Below are positions 42,426 to 51,605 of a stretch of 64,000 nt of DNA, in pieces. The stretch is from assembly GCF_005121165.3 (NCBI RefSeq), contig NZ_CP034413.3, positions 2,542,001 through 2,606,000 of the forward strand, in the 5' to 3' direction. The notes under the pieces are model-generated. The model made no database searches. It worked only from the letters and a program-made list of their open reading frames with translations, and was not told the origin of the DNA. Every line of letters begins with the position of its first letter. Position 1 is the stretch's first letter. Position numbers and translations under genes: made by a program. Source of the DNA: Dysosmobacter welbionis. Its GTDB lineage: Bacteria > Bacillota > Clostridia > Oscillospirales > Oscillospiraceae.

Positions 42426-43423
42426 ATGAGTCAGGAGATTCACTATTTGGAGACCGGATCCCAGGACCCTTTTTACAATCTGGCGTTTGAAGAGACGGTA
42501 CTCCGCAGCCGGCGGTCGGGGGAGTATCTGCTCCTGTGGCAGAACGACAACACCATCGTCATCGGGCAGAACCAGAACGCCGAGGGTGAGATCAACCGGG
42601 CCTTTGTGGAGGCCCATCAAATCCATGTGGTGCGCCGCACCACCGGCGGCGGCGCCGTGTACCATGATCTGGGCAACCTGAACTACTCCTTCATCACCGA
42701 CGTGGGAGACGCGGAGCGGCTGACCATGGAGCGGTTCACCCGTCCCATTGTGGAGGCCTTGCAGGGATTGGGCCTGCAGGCGGAGGCCTCCGGCCGCAAT
42801 GACATCCTGGTGGAGGGGCGGAAGGTGTCCGGCACAGCCCAGCGGCTGCTCCGCGGGCGCTTCCTGTATCATGGGACACTGCTGTTCGACGCCAACCCCG
42901 GCATGGTGTCCGGGGCGCTGAATGTGGACCCGGCAAAGTTCGAGTCCAAGAGTGCAAAATCCGTGCGCAGTCGGATCGGCAACATCCGGGAGTTCCTGAA
43001 GACGGATATGGATATGCCCGCCTTCTGGAGTTATCTGAAGAAAACATTGGCCGGCAGCGGTCTGGTGGAGGATCACCTGACAGATGAGGAACTGGCTGCT
43101 GTGGATGAGCTGAAGCGCACCAAGTACGACACCTGGGAGTGGAACTTCGGCCGTTCCCCAAGTACAACCTGCGGAACAAGCGCCGCTGGGACGGCGGCAC
43201 CCTGGAGCCCTGTGTGGAGGTGGACCAGGGGATCATCCGCCAGATCGTGTTCTACGGAGATTTTCTGGCTGTCAGCCCCATGGACGAGGTGACCGGCGCC
43301 CTGATGGGCACGCCATTCCGGCGGGAGGACGTGGGGGCGGTGCTGGACCGCTTCCCCCTTCGGGACTATTTCGGAACCATCACCCGGGACCAGGTGCTGG
43401 ATACAATATTTTATGTGGACTGA
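42426..43423 (+). CDS. lplA: Lipoate-protein ligase A (one-base frameshift)
   Basis: Activates free lipoate with ATP and attaches it to the lysine of E2/GcvH-type domains. Motifs: QNDNTIVIGQNQNAEGEIN, VVRRTTGGGAVYHDLGNLNYSF, the catalytic lysine region GRKVSGTAQRLL, and HGTLLFDAN. The C-terminal accessory domain is in another frame: the C run 43156-43159 has four and needs five, giving NFGRSPKYNLRNKRRWDGG. Restored length is 332 residues, normal for LplA. It lies 2 kb upstream of the dehydrogenase complex with lipoyl domains, its probable substrate. The convergent MBL gene separates it from that operon. Confidence 0.87.
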
Positions 43424-43441
43424 GACAGCGTCCGCAGAATC

Positions 43442-43476
43442 AAAAAGAGAGACGCGCCCGGCGCGTCTCTCTTTTT
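43442..43476. terminator. Perfect bidirectional terminator
   Basis: A 16-bp perfect stem (43442-43457 with 43461-43476) with A5/T5 ends, between convergent lplA and the MBL-fold gene. Confidence 0.85.
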
Positions 43477-43483
43477 GATTCTG

Positions 43484-44197
43484 TCAGGTCAGGATTTCCC
43501 GCTGGAACGGCTCCAGCAGCAGCCGGACATCCGGCACCCCCTGGAGCTGGCCCGCACCCTTGACGGCGGCATCCCGATATCCCCAGCGGTCATCGTGGGA
43601 GAAGGGGAGATGGTATACCACCAGATGCTCCGGCCGGATGGCCTGTTCGATGAAGTGACGGCCCTTCCGAAGAGTCACCCAAGGGAAGTTCAAAAGGGCC
43701 AGATCAATGGGGCGGTTGCCGATGAAATCCCGCAGCTGCGGGTCCGCCACGGCGCAGTCTCCGGCGATCAGGACCCGGAAACCGTCATATTCCAGGATAC
43801 AGCCGTAGTGGGGGACCTCCCGGTACTGTGCACCCTCGTGAGTCAGGCGCATGAAGTCCATGTGCAGCCCCTCCAGGGTGAGATGGCTGCTGGGACCGGC
43901 CAGCACCAGCTGGCGGTCAAACTCCTGCTCCGGCAGCACCAGGGCCACCTGCGGATTTTGGGCAATCACCTGCTCTGTCAGGGCGCGGGAGTAATGGTCC
44001 GGATGGCAGTGGGTGAAAAAGAGCAGATCCGGGCTGGCGAAGTCCGGATGAGCCTGAAGAATGTTCCAGCGCTCAGGGGTGACAGTGGAGAACCCCACAA
44101 CCCGATGGTCGTGGAGCGCGTCGGACCAGACCCGCATGGCACCCAGATGCAGGGCGACCCCGGCGTTGACGCTGAGTGTGATTTGGCAATGGGACAT
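43484..44197 (-). CDS. MBL-fold metallohydrolase
   Basis: A 237-residue metallo-beta-lactamase-fold protein. The metal motif HxHxDH is seen as LFFTHCHPDHYSRA; an Asp ligand lies in VLIAGDCAVADP, and a C-terminal His in VVYHLPFSHDD. It resembles the small UlaG-like/YtnP-like hydrolases. The substrate is unknown. ATG 44197 is followed upstream by the AT-rich control region of the divergent TRAP operon, so co-regulation is possible. Confidence 0.78.
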   Translation of the reverse strand: MSHCQITLSVNAGVALHLGAMRVWSDALHDHRVVGFSTVTPERWNILQAHPDFASPDLLFFTHCHPDHYSRALTEQVIAQNPQVALVLPEQEFDRQLVLAGPSSHLTLEGLHMDFMRLTHEGAQYREVPHYGCILEYDGFRVLIAGDCAVADPQLRDFIGNRPIDLALLNFPWVTLRKGRHFIEQAIRPEHLVVYHLPFSHDDRWGYRDAAVKGAGQLQGVPDVRLLLEPFQREILT

Positions 44198-44658
44198 GAT
44201 GTCGCTCCTTGTGTGTACAGGATTTTTACTTGCGGGACAAACGTCTTTCAGAATAAAATTTCAAAATGCCATGATTTGCGTAAGGCTTGCGTAAGAATCG
44301 GCGCTTTGCGGTTTTATGGTTGATTATACCATACTTTTTCCGAAAAATCAGCAAAAAGTCCAAAAATAATTTATTTTTCTGTTAAAATTGCCATATTTTT
44401 GCTGTTTGTACAAAATTGGCAAAGAGCCACAGAACAAAAATGGGCAAAATGACAAATTTCCGATTGCTGATTGATATTGAATTGGCAAAGTGATATACTT
44501 GTCTCCGTTAACAGAAATTTAATATGTATTTCTGTGAAACAGGCGGCTTTGCGGCAGTTTATTCATACGGCATGATAGACAGGCAACTATTCATGCGCAG
44601 GAGACGTATAAATATTCTGTTAAGACGGGGCGCCACACTAACTGAAGGGATTGATCGA
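44198..44658 (+). promoter_or_regulatory. AT-rich control region of the TRAP/dehydrogenase locus with repeated TTTCTGTTAA half-sites
   Basis: This 461-base gap is much richer in A/T than its surroundings. Promoter: TTGATA (44471-44476), 17 bases, TATACT (44494-44499). Twelve bases downstream lies a perfect inverted repeat ACAGAAAT (44511-44518)/ATTTCTGT (44528-44535). The half-site TTTCTGTTAA recurs at 44376-44385, inverted at 44508-44517, and as TTCTGTTAA at 44615-44623. The string AATTGGCAAAG occurs at about 44413 and 44480. This looks like an operator array for a repressor acting just after the transcription start. Confidence 0.55.
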
Positions 44659-45186
44659 ATGAAAACCTACAAGACGATCATGAACGGGCTCACCAAAGTC
44701 GAGGAATTCGTGCTCTGCGTGATTACCGTCGTGGTTACAGCGATCACGTTTATCAACGTGCTCTCTCGGTATGTTTTCCACTCCAACTTCGCGTGGTCCG
44801 AGGAGCTGGTCATCAACGTGTTCATCCTGATGATCATGCTGGGCTGCGCCCTAGCTACCAGAGACGGCAGCATGATTACGCTGTCCCTGATCTTCGACAA
44901 TGTGGGCGTCGGGGGTAAAAAGATTCTGACCGTGATTGACACGGTCGTGAACCTGATCTTTTACGCCATCCTGATCTACACCGGCTTTAACAAGGTGTTC
45001 GATCAGATCAGCACCGGCAAAGAGACCTTCTCTCTGGGCTGGCCCGAATGGGTGTTTACCATCCTGCTGCCCATCGGCTCCATCTTCCTGGTGCTCCATG
45101 CGATCGAGTATCTGGTCGACGTGATGAGCAACAAGGCCGCCTGTGTGAAGCCGGCTGAGACAGAGGGAGGCAAAGAGACTGTATGA
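44659..45186 (+). CDS. TRAP transporter small membrane subunit DctQ
   Basis: A 175-residue membrane protein with four helices (starting VLCVITVVVTAITFINVLSRYV, then the conserved WSEELVINVFILMIMLGCA). It is the small subunit of a tripartite ATP-independent periplasmic transporter. ATG 44659 lies after GAAGGGA; the longer upstream frame covers the operator region and is rejected. The stop overlaps the DctM start (ATGA). Confidence 0.9.
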   Translation: MKTYKTIMNGLTKVEEFVLCVITVVVTAITFINVLSRYVFHSNFAWSEELVINVFILMIMLGCALATRDGSMITLSLIFDNVGVGGKKILTVIDTVVNLIFYAILIYTGFNKVFDQISTGKETFSLGWPEWVFTILLPIGSIFLVLHAIEYLVDVMSNKAACVKPAETEGGKETV

Positions 45187-46489
45187 TTAACTTGATCCTG
45201 TTCGGCAGCTTCTTCGTGATGCTGCTGCTGAATATCCCCATTGCCGTCAGCCTGGGTATGTCTTCCATTTTCGCCCTGCTCTTCAGCAGTTCCCCCTGAC
45301 GGTCGTCCCTACCAACGTGTACAGCGGCATGGCAAAGTTCCTGCTGCTGGCTATTCCGTTCTTTGTTCTGTCCGGCAACATCATGGCCAAGGCGGGCATC
45401 TCCAGCCGTCTGGTGGCGTTTGCTGATGACTGCGTCGGCCATCGGCGCGGCGGCATCGCCATCGTGGCTGTTATCGTGGCCTGCTTCTTCGGCGCCATCT
45501 CCGGCTCCGGTCCCGCCACCGTGGCGGCTCTGGGCATTATCCTGATTCCCGCCATGATCAACCGCGGCGGCTTCTCCGCCCCCTTCGCCTCTTCCCTGAT
45601 GGCCAGCGCCTCCTCCATCGCCATCGTCATTCCGCCCTCCATCGCATTCGTGGTGTACGCCTCCATCACCGGCGTCTCCGTGGGCGATATGTTCATGGGC
45701 GGCTGGATTCCCGGCATCATGATGGGCCTGTCCCTGGTGATCATCATCATGATCGAGTGCCGCAAGAAGGGCATCCAGGCATCCAAGGCAAAGTCCTCCT
45801 GGGGCCAGCGCTGGAAGTCCTTCCGTGAGGCCTTCTGGGGCTTCCTGATGCCCGTCATCATCATCGGCGGCATCTACGGCGGCGTTTTCACCCCCACCGA
45901 GGCGGCTGCCGTCTCCGTGGTATACGGTCTGGTGGTCGGCGTCTTCATCTATCGTGAGGTCAAGATGAAGGATATGATCGATATCCTGGTCGACTCCGGC
46001 AAGACCACCGGCGGCATCATGCTGATCATCGGCGCGGCCACCCTGTTCTCCTATGTGTGCACGGTGTTCGGCATTGCGCAGGCGGCCCAGGCTCTGCTGC
46101 TGGAGATCTCCGGCAACAAGTACATCTTCCTGCTGATCGTCAACGTGATCTTCCTGATTGCAGGCTGCTTCGTGGACGCCAACTCCGCCATGTACATCTT
46201 TATCCCCATCATGTACCCCGTAGCCACCCAGCTGGGCATCGACCCCGTCCACTTCGGCGTGATCGCCACAGTGAACCTGGCTATCGGCCAGGTGACTCCT
46301 CCCGTGGGTGTCAACCTGTTCGTCGCCATCGGTGTGTCCGAGAAGCTTCAGGGCCTGCGGGACAAGACCAAGGTCACCATTGTCTCTATGTCCAAGGCTG
46401 TGTGGCCCCAGATTGTGGCATGCATTATTGCGCTGCTGCTCATCACCTATGTGCCCTGGTTCTCTACCGTGCTCTTGTTCGGCAAATAA
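45183..46489 (+). CDS. TRAP transporter large permease subunit DctM (one-base frameshift)
   Basis: A ~435-residue, about 12-helix Na+-coupled permease. Hallmarks: LFGSFFVMLLLNIPIAVSLG at the start, PFFVLSGNIMAKAGIS, ISGSGPATVAALGIILIP, and IGQVTPPVGVNLFVA near the C terminus. The frame breaks after LLFSSS: at 45290-45296 (TT then five C) one base is missing; restoring it continues PLTVVPTNVYSGMAKFLL. It works with DctQ and the DctP binding protein downstream. Confidence 0.88.
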
Positions 46490-46567
46490 GCATCTCCTGA
46501 CTTGGCTGTAACCGCGCTTTGCGGTTTCAGATAATACCTGCTACAACTATTTTAAGGAGGCAAAACA

Positions 46568-47659
46568 ATGAAAAAGTTTCTTGCACTGCTCCTGGCGCTC
46601 ACCATGGCTCTGGCCCTGGTGGCCTGCGGCGGTGGCGATGACGCTGCCAGCGATACCACTGCCGACAGCGGCGATGATGCTGCCGCTTCCACTGGCGAGT
46701 TCGAGGAAATGACCTGGAAGTTCGCCTGCTCCGCCACGGAGACCTCTCCCTGGGTGGACGGCGCCAAGGAGTTCGCCCGGATCGTGGGCGAGAAGACCGG
46801 CGGTGCCATCACCGTTCAGTACTATCCCGCTGACCAGCTGACCGCCGGCAACCAGACCGACGGCATCCAGGCCCTGATGGACGGTACCACCGAGTTGTCC
46901 ATGCACTCCAACCTGATCTGGTCCTCCTTCGACCAGCGGTTCAACGTGGTCTCCCTGCCCTTCCTGTTCAGCAGCACGGAAGAGGCTGACGCGGCCCTGG
47001 ACGGCGCCGGCGGCGAGGCTCTGGGCGAGATTCTGGAGAGCACCTACAACGTGCACCTGCTGGGCATTGCGGAGAACGGCTTCCGCCACATCACCAACAG
47101 CAAGCACGCCATCGCCAGCAAGGCTGACATGAACGGCCTGAAGATGCGTGTCGCGGGTTCCCAGCTGCTGAACCGCTCCTATGAGCTGTGGGGCGCCGAC
47201 TACACCAACGCCAACTGGTCCGAGGTGTTCACCGCTCTGCAGACCGGCACCTACGACGGCCAGGAGAACCCCCTGCCCACCGCTGATGCCGCTTCCATCC
47301 AGGAGGTCCAGAGCTATCTGACCTATTGGACCGGCGCTTATGACTGCCTGTTCTTCTGCATGAACGCTGAGCTGTACAACTCCCTGTCTCCCGAGCTGCA
47401 GGCCATCGTTGACGAGGCCGGCCAGGCTGCCTGCGAGTACGAGCGTGAGCTGAACCGCAGCCAGGATCAGGAGATCATGGACAAGTGGGCCGAGGCTGGC
47501 GTTGAGATCACCGAGCTGACTCCCGAGGCTGCTGCTGAGTTCGCTGAGGCTTCTGCCCCCGTGTACGACGAGTTCGCCGACGAGCTGACCCCCGAGCTGA
47601 TCGAGGCTTTCACCAGCGTCACTCAGGCTGATGCTGGCACCACTGAGCCCGCCGCCTAA
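46568..47659 (+). CDS. TRAP transporter solute-binding lipoprotein DctP
   Basis: A 363-residue DctP-family binding protein with a lipoprotein signal (MKKFLALLLALTMALALVAC, lipobox LVAC at Cys20). Then an Asp/Ser-rich linker follows, and the binding domain with NSKHAIASKADMNGLKMRVAGS containing the conserved Arg that grips a substrate carboxylate. This implies an organic acid substrate. AAGGAGG precedes ATG 46568. A terminator follows at 47727-47760, separating it from the dehydrogenase genes, which may nonetheless be read through. Confidence 0.92.
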   Translation: MKKFLALLLALTMALALVACGGGDDAASDTTADSGDDAAASTGEFEEMTWKFACSATETSPWVDGAKEFARIVGEKTGGAITVQYYPADQLTAGNQTDGIQALMDGTTELSMHSNLIWSSFDQRFNVVSLPFLFSSTEEADAALDGAGGEALGEILESTYNVHLLGIAENGFRHITNSKHAIASKADMNGLKMRVAGSQLLNRSYELWGADYTNANWSEVFTALQTGTYDGQENPLPTADAASIQEVQSYLTYWTGAYDCLFFCMNAELYNSLSPELQAIVDEAGQAACEYERELNRSQDQEIMDKWAEAGVEITELTPEAAAEFAEASAPVYDEFADELTPELIEAFTSVTQADAGTTEPAA

Positions 47660-47726
47660 TTGAAGAGGCAGCCTGCGTTTCCGTATAAACAACGGTTAAG
47701 GTTTCGTAAGTTGCGTTAGCTGAGAG

Positions 47727-47760
47727 GACGTGGCTGCAGGAAACTGTTGCCACGTCTTTT
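47727..47760 (+). terminator. Terminator after dctP
   Basis: GACGTGGC/GCCACGTC stem (47727-47734 with 47749-47756) followed by TTTT. Confidence 0.7.
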
Positions 47761-47771
47761 CAGAGAACATA

Positions 47772-47849
47772 GGTGAAAATTTTGACGATTTCACCGCCCA
47801 GCGCATCTGTCCCAGCAAATTTCAAAGAGTGCCGACAGGAGAGTCGGCA
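47772..47849 (+). promoter_or_regulatory. Leader of the dehydrogenase operon: inverted repeat and hairpin
   Basis: GGTGAAA (47772-47778) and TTTCACC (47789-47795) form a 7-bp inverted repeat. A second hairpin, TGCCGAC (47830-47836) with GTCGGCA (47843-47849), exposes AGGAGA in its loop and ends 16 bases before the E1-alpha ATG. No clear sigma-A promoter was identified in this gap. Confidence 0.4.
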
Positions 47850-47865
47850 GAAGGGAGTTTTTCCT

Positions 47866-48855
47866 ATGGCAGCAACAAAGGCAGCAAAATACACCAAGGA
47901 ACTGGCGGAGCACTTTTATGAGACCATGTGCACCATCCGCAAGTTTGAGGAGAGCGTGAAGCACGACTTCCTGAATGGTGAGATTCCCGGCTTCGTGCAC
48001 CTGTACATCGGTGAGGAGGCCATCGCCACTGGTGTGTGCTCCGCTCTGCGGAAGGACGATATGATCGAGTCCACTCACCGCGGCCACGGCCACTGTGTGG
48101 CCAAGGGCGCGGATGTGAACCGCATGATGGCTGAGATCTTCGGCAAGAAGACCGGCCTGTGCCAGGGCCGCGGCGGCTCCATGCACATTGCCGACTTCTC
48201 TGTGGGTATGCTGGGCGCCAACGGCGTCGTGGGCGGCGGCTACAACCTGGCCACCGGCGCTGCCCTGGCCAGCAAGATGATCCTGAAGAACGACCGGGTT
48301 TCCGTGGTGTTCTTCGGTGACGGTGCCTCCAACCGCGGCACTTTCCACGAAGCCATGAACGTCGCTTCCGCCTGGAAGCTGCCCGTGATCTTCGTCAACG
48401 AGATGAACTGCTGGGCTTCCACCACGCCTTACCGCACCACCTGCAATGTGGAGAACATCTCCGACCGCGCGGCGGGTTATCATGTGCCCGGTGTGATCGT
48501 GGACGGCCAGGATGTCTTTGCTGTGTATGAGGCCGCCAAGGAGGCTGTTGCCCGTGCCCGTGCCGGCGAAGGCCCCACGTTCATCGAGGCCAAGACCTAC
48601 CGCATTGAGGGCCACTTCGTGGGCGACCCTGAACTGTATCGTGACCACGCCGAGACCCAGAAGATCTATCACGACACCGATCCTCTGAAGATGTTCCGCG
48701 CCAAGGCCGCCAAGCTGAAGCTGATGACCGCCGAGGAGTGCGACGCCATCGATGCCAAGTGTGAGCAGAAGATCAAAGACGCCAAGGAGTACGCTATGCA
48801 GAGCGAGTACGCCGATGCGTCCGAGTACATGAAGTACGTCTACGTGGATGACTAA
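47866..48855 (+). CDS. Thiamine-diphosphate-dependent 2-oxoacid/acetoin dehydrogenase E1 alpha
   Basis: A 329-residue E1 alpha subunit. The ThDP-binding motif is GDGASNRGTFHEAMNVASAW...N; the substrate-channel stretch STHRGHGHCVAKGAD and LCQGRGGSMHIADF are typical of the acetoin/pyruvate dehydrogenase branch (AcoA-like). With E1 beta it decarboxylates the substrate and transfers the acyl group to lipoyl-E2. ATG 47866 has AAGGGAG upstream. It is the first of four collinear complex genes. Confidence 0.9.
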   Translation: MAATKAAKYTKELAEHFYETMCTIRKFEESVKHDFLNGEIPGFVHLYIGEEAIATGVCSALRKDDMIESTHRGHGHCVAKGADVNRMMAEIFGKKTGLCQGRGGSMHIADFSVGMLGANGVVGGGYNLATGAALASKMILKNDRVSVVFFGDGASNRGTFHEAMNVASAWKLPVIFVNEMNCWASTTPYRTTCNVENISDRAAGYHVPGVIVDGQDVFAVYEAAKEAVARARAGEGPTFIEAKTYRIEGHFVGDPELYRDHAETQKIYHDTDPLKMFRAKAAKLKLMTAEECDAIDAKCEQKIKDAKEYAMQSEYADASEYMKYVYVDD

Positions 48856-48875
48856 GGCGAAGGAGGACAAATACG

Positions 48876-49850
48876 ATGCGTAAGATCACTTTTTCTCAGG
48901 CCACTCAAGAGGCCATGGCCGAGACGATGGCGAAAGACCCCACTGTATTCGCAATGGGCGAGGACCTGGCCCGTCAGGGCGGTATCTTCGGTCAGTTCAA
49001 GGGCCTGCCCCAGCAGTTCCCCGGCCGGATCATTGATACCCCCATTTCCGAGACCTTTATCATCGGCGGCGGCGTAGGCGCGGCTCTGGCCGGCGCCCGT
49101 CCCGTGGTGGACATGCACTTCGCCGACTTCATCGGCGTGCCCATGGACGAGATCTTCAACCAGATGGCAAAGGTCCGCTACATGTTCGGCGGCCAGGCCA
49201 AGGTGCCCCTGGTCCTGCGTGCGCCCGACGGTTCTGCCGGCGGCGGCGCTGCACAGCATTCCCAGTGCGTGGAGTCCTGGTTCGCCCACATCCCCGGCAT
49301 CAAGGTTGTGGCGCCCTCCAATCCCTATGACGCCAAGATGGTGCTGAAGGCCGCCATCGAGTGCGATGACCCCGTGCTGTACTTCGAGAACAAGATCCTG
49401 TACAAGGAGAAAGGCGAAGTGCCCGAGATCGGCGAGGAGGAGCCTTACACCCTGGGCAAGGCCCGCGTGGAGCGTGAGGGGAAGGATGTGACCATCGTGT
49501 CCTACTCCATCGGCATGAAGAATGCCCGCGGCGCTGCGGACCTGCTGGCCAAGGAGGGCATTGAGGCCGAAGTCATCGACCTGATCACCCTGTCTCCCTG
49601 GGATAAGGAGACCGTGCTGAACAGTGTGAAGAAGACCCACCGCCTCTGCATCGTCCACGAGGCTGTCAAGCAGGGCGGCTTCGGCGCGGAGATCTCCGCC
49701 ACCGTCGCGGAGGAGGCCATGGAGTATCTGGATGCCCCCATCCTGCGGTACGGCGCTCCCTTCTGCCCGATCCCCTTCGCTCCCACCCTGGAGAAGATGG
49801 TGAAAGTGGTTCCGGAGGACCTGGTAAAGGGCATCAAGGGCATGTTTTAA
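48876..49850 (+). CDS. Thiamine-diphosphate-dependent 2-oxoacid/acetoin dehydrogenase E1 beta
   Basis: A 324-residue E1 beta subunit. Begins MRKITFSQATQEAMAETMAKD; conserved MGEDLARQGGIFGQFKGL, DTPISETFIIGGGVGAAL, the H in GAAQHSQCVESWFAHIPG and VVAPSNPYDAK. The sequence favours the acetoin dehydrogenase (AcoB-like) group, but acetoin and pyruvate forms are not reliably separated by eye. AAGGAGG precedes ATG 48876. It is 20 bases after E1 alpha. Confidence 0.9.
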   Translation: MRKITFSQATQEAMAETMAKDPTVFAMGEDLARQGGIFGQFKGLPQQFPGRIIDTPISETFIIGGGVGAALAGARPVVDMHFADFIGVPMDEIFNQMAKVRYMFGGQAKVPLVLRAPDGSAGGGAAQHSQCVESWFAHIPGIKVVAPSNPYDAKMVLKAAIECDDPVLYFENKILYKEKGEVPEIGEEEPYTLGKARVEREGKDVTIVSYSIGMKNARGAADLLAKEGIEAEVIDLITLSPWDKETVLNSVKKTHRLCIVHEAVKQGGFGAEISATVAEEAMEYLDAPILRYGAPFCPIPFAPTLEKMVKVVPEDLVKGIKGMF

Positions 49851-49877
49851 TGCCTGTTGAAAAGGAGATTTTCAAGT

Positions 49878-50107
49878 ATGGCAACTGAAGTATTGATGCC
49901 CAAGCTCGGCCTGACGATGACCGAGGGCACCATTGAAGAGTGGAAATATAAAGAGGGCGACGCTGTCAAGAAGGGGGACATCCTGTTCTCCGTAGCGACG
50001 GATAAGCTGACCAACGACGTGGAGTGCGAAGAGGACGGCACCCTGCTGAAGATCCTGCTGCCGGAGGGCGAGACCGCCCCCTGCAAGAGCGTGATCGCCT
50101 GGATCGG
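49878..50107 (+). repeat. Lipoyl-domain repeat, copy 1
   Basis: Aligned without gaps to 51376-51605: 15 differences in 230 bases by hand count, and the last ~78 bases are identical. Confidence 0.9.
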
Positions 50108-51233
50108 CCAGCCCGGCGAGGCGATTCCGGATGCCTCCGGTGCCGCCGCGCCCGCCGCGGCCGCGCCTGCTGCTCCTGCCGCTGCGCCGTCCGCAGCCTC
50201 TGCCGCGGCTCCTGCCGCCGCCCCCACGGCCCATGCGGACCGTCCCGCCGGTGCCTACGTGCTGGCGACTCCCTACGCCAAGAAGCTGGCGAAGGAAAAG
50301 GGCTATGACCTCTCCCAGATCCCCGGCACCGGCCCCAACGGGACCGTGGTGGCCAAGGACGTGGAGAACTTTGTGGCCGGTCCCAAGACCAGCCCCATGG
50401 CTGCCAAGCTGGCTGCCGAGCTGGGCGTGGACGTCAGCAAGCTGGACGTCCAGGGCCGCGTGATGAAGGCGGACGTGCTGGCCGCCGCCGGTGTGGGTGC
50501 AGCCGCAGCTCCCGCCGCTGAGGCCGCTGCCGCTGTTGAGAGCAACGACGAGAAGCCTGTGAAGGTGAATCCGCTGCGCCGCAGCATCGCTGCCAACATG
50601 ACCAACTCCTGGCACACCTCTCCGCGGGTCACCTACACCCGTCCGGTGGAGGTCACGGCTATGAAGGACCTGCGGGCCAAGCTGAAGGACGGCCTGAAGG
50701 AGCAGGGGATCAAGCTGACCTACAACCACATCCTGATGAAGGTGGTTGCCAAGGCCCTGACCGAGTTCCCCGACGTGAACGCCAGCTTCGCGGACAATAT
50801 GCTGACCCGCCACAAGCACGTGAACATGGGCCTGGCGGTCGCCAAGGGCGATGGCCTGATCGTGCCCAATGTGAAGAACTGCGAGGAGAAGTCCCTGGCA
50901 CAGATCGCCCAGGAGACGGAGGCTCTGATCGAGGCCACCCGCACCGGCAAGCTGGGCATGGAGGACATGACCGGCGGCACCTTCACCATCTCCAGCCTCG
51001 GGCCCTATGGCATCACCAGCTTCTCTCCCATCATCAACCAGCCTGAGCTGGCGATTCTGGGCGTGTGCGACATGGTGGATACCCCTGTGGTGCGCAACGG
51101 CGAGATCGTGATCCGGACCATGATGAACCTGAGCCTGACTGCCGACCACCGCGTGATCGACGGCGTGATGGCCTCCAAGTTCCTCAAGCGGATCGCGGAG
51201 CTGCTGGAGAACCCCTACATGCTCCTGGTGTGA
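49878..51233 (+). CDS. Dihydrolipoyl acyltransferase E2 with tandem peripheral-subunit-binding domains
   Basis: A 451-residue E2. Lipoyl domain 1-80 with the lipoylated Lys43 in SVATDKLTNDV; an Ala/Pro linker; a first peripheral-subunit-binding domain (LATPYAKKLAKEKGYDLSQI, GTGPNGTVVAKDVENF); a second shorter one (SPMAAKLAAELGVDVSKL, VMKADVLAAAG); and the catalytic acyltransferase domain ending with ADHRVIDGVMASKF (catalytic His). The first 230 bases are about 93% identical to the start of the E3 gene. ATG 49878 has AAGGAG upstream. A terminator-like hairpin follows, before E3. Confidence 0.9.
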   Translation: MATEVLMPKLGLTMTEGTIEEWKYKEGDAVKKGDILFSVATDKLTNDVECEEDGTLLKILLPEGETAPCKSVIAWIGQPGEAIPDASGAAAPAAAAPAAPAAAPSAASAAAPAAAPTAHADRPAGAYVLATPYAKKLAKEKGYDLSQIPGTGPNGTVVAKDVENFVAGPKTSPMAAKLAAELGVDVSKLDVQGRVMKADVLAAAGVGAAAAPAAEAAAAVESNDEKPVKVNPLRRSIAANMTNSWHTSPRVTYTRPVEVTAMKDLRAKLKDGLKEQGIKLTYNHILMKVVAKALTEFPDVNASFADNMLTRHKHVNMGLAVAKGDGLIVPNVKNCEEKSLAQIAQETEALIEATRTGKLGMEDMTGGTFTISSLGPYGITSFSPIINQPELAILGVCDMVDTPVVRNGEIVIRTMMNLSLTADHRVIDGVMASKFLKRIAELLENPYMLLV

Positions 51234-51250
51234 GATCAAACAACCCATTC

Positions 51251-51281
51251 AAGGGAACCCGGCCTGTGCCGGGTTCCCTTT
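51251..51281 (+). terminator. Terminator-like hairpin between E2 and E3
   Basis: A 13-bp stem (51251-51263 with 51268-51280) ending in CCCTTT. It probably lowers, rather than abolishes, E3 expression relative to E2. Confidence 0.6.
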
Positions 51282-51375
51282 GAGGGGTCATTGTCCAAAA
51301 TTTGACGATCCAAACAACTCAAAGGCCGAATTAGAGGCGGTTTTTGGGTAAGTTCATGAAAGAAGGACAGAAATT

Positions 51376-51605
51376 ATGGCAACTGAAGTTCTGATGCCCA
51401 AGCTGGGTCTGACGATGACCGAGGGCACCATTGAAGAGTGGAAGTTCAAAGAGGGAGACACCGTCAAGAAGGGGGACATCCTGTTCTCCGTGGCGACCGA
51501 TAAGCTGACCAACGACGTGGAGGCCGAGGAGGACGGCACCCTGCTGAAGATCCTGCTGCCGGAGGGCGAGACCGCCCCCTGCAAGAGCGTGATCGCCTGG
51601 ATCGG
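51376..51605 (+). repeat. Lipoyl-domain repeat, copy 2
   Basis: The second copy of the 230-base segment at 49878-50107, indicating recent duplication or gene conversion between the E2 and E3 lipoyl domains. Confidence 0.9.

Noticed and set aside
45183-45320. Programmed frameshift in dctM or fabF
   Set aside because: No slippery heptamer with downstream structure was seen, and identical one-base losses occur in many unrelated genes.
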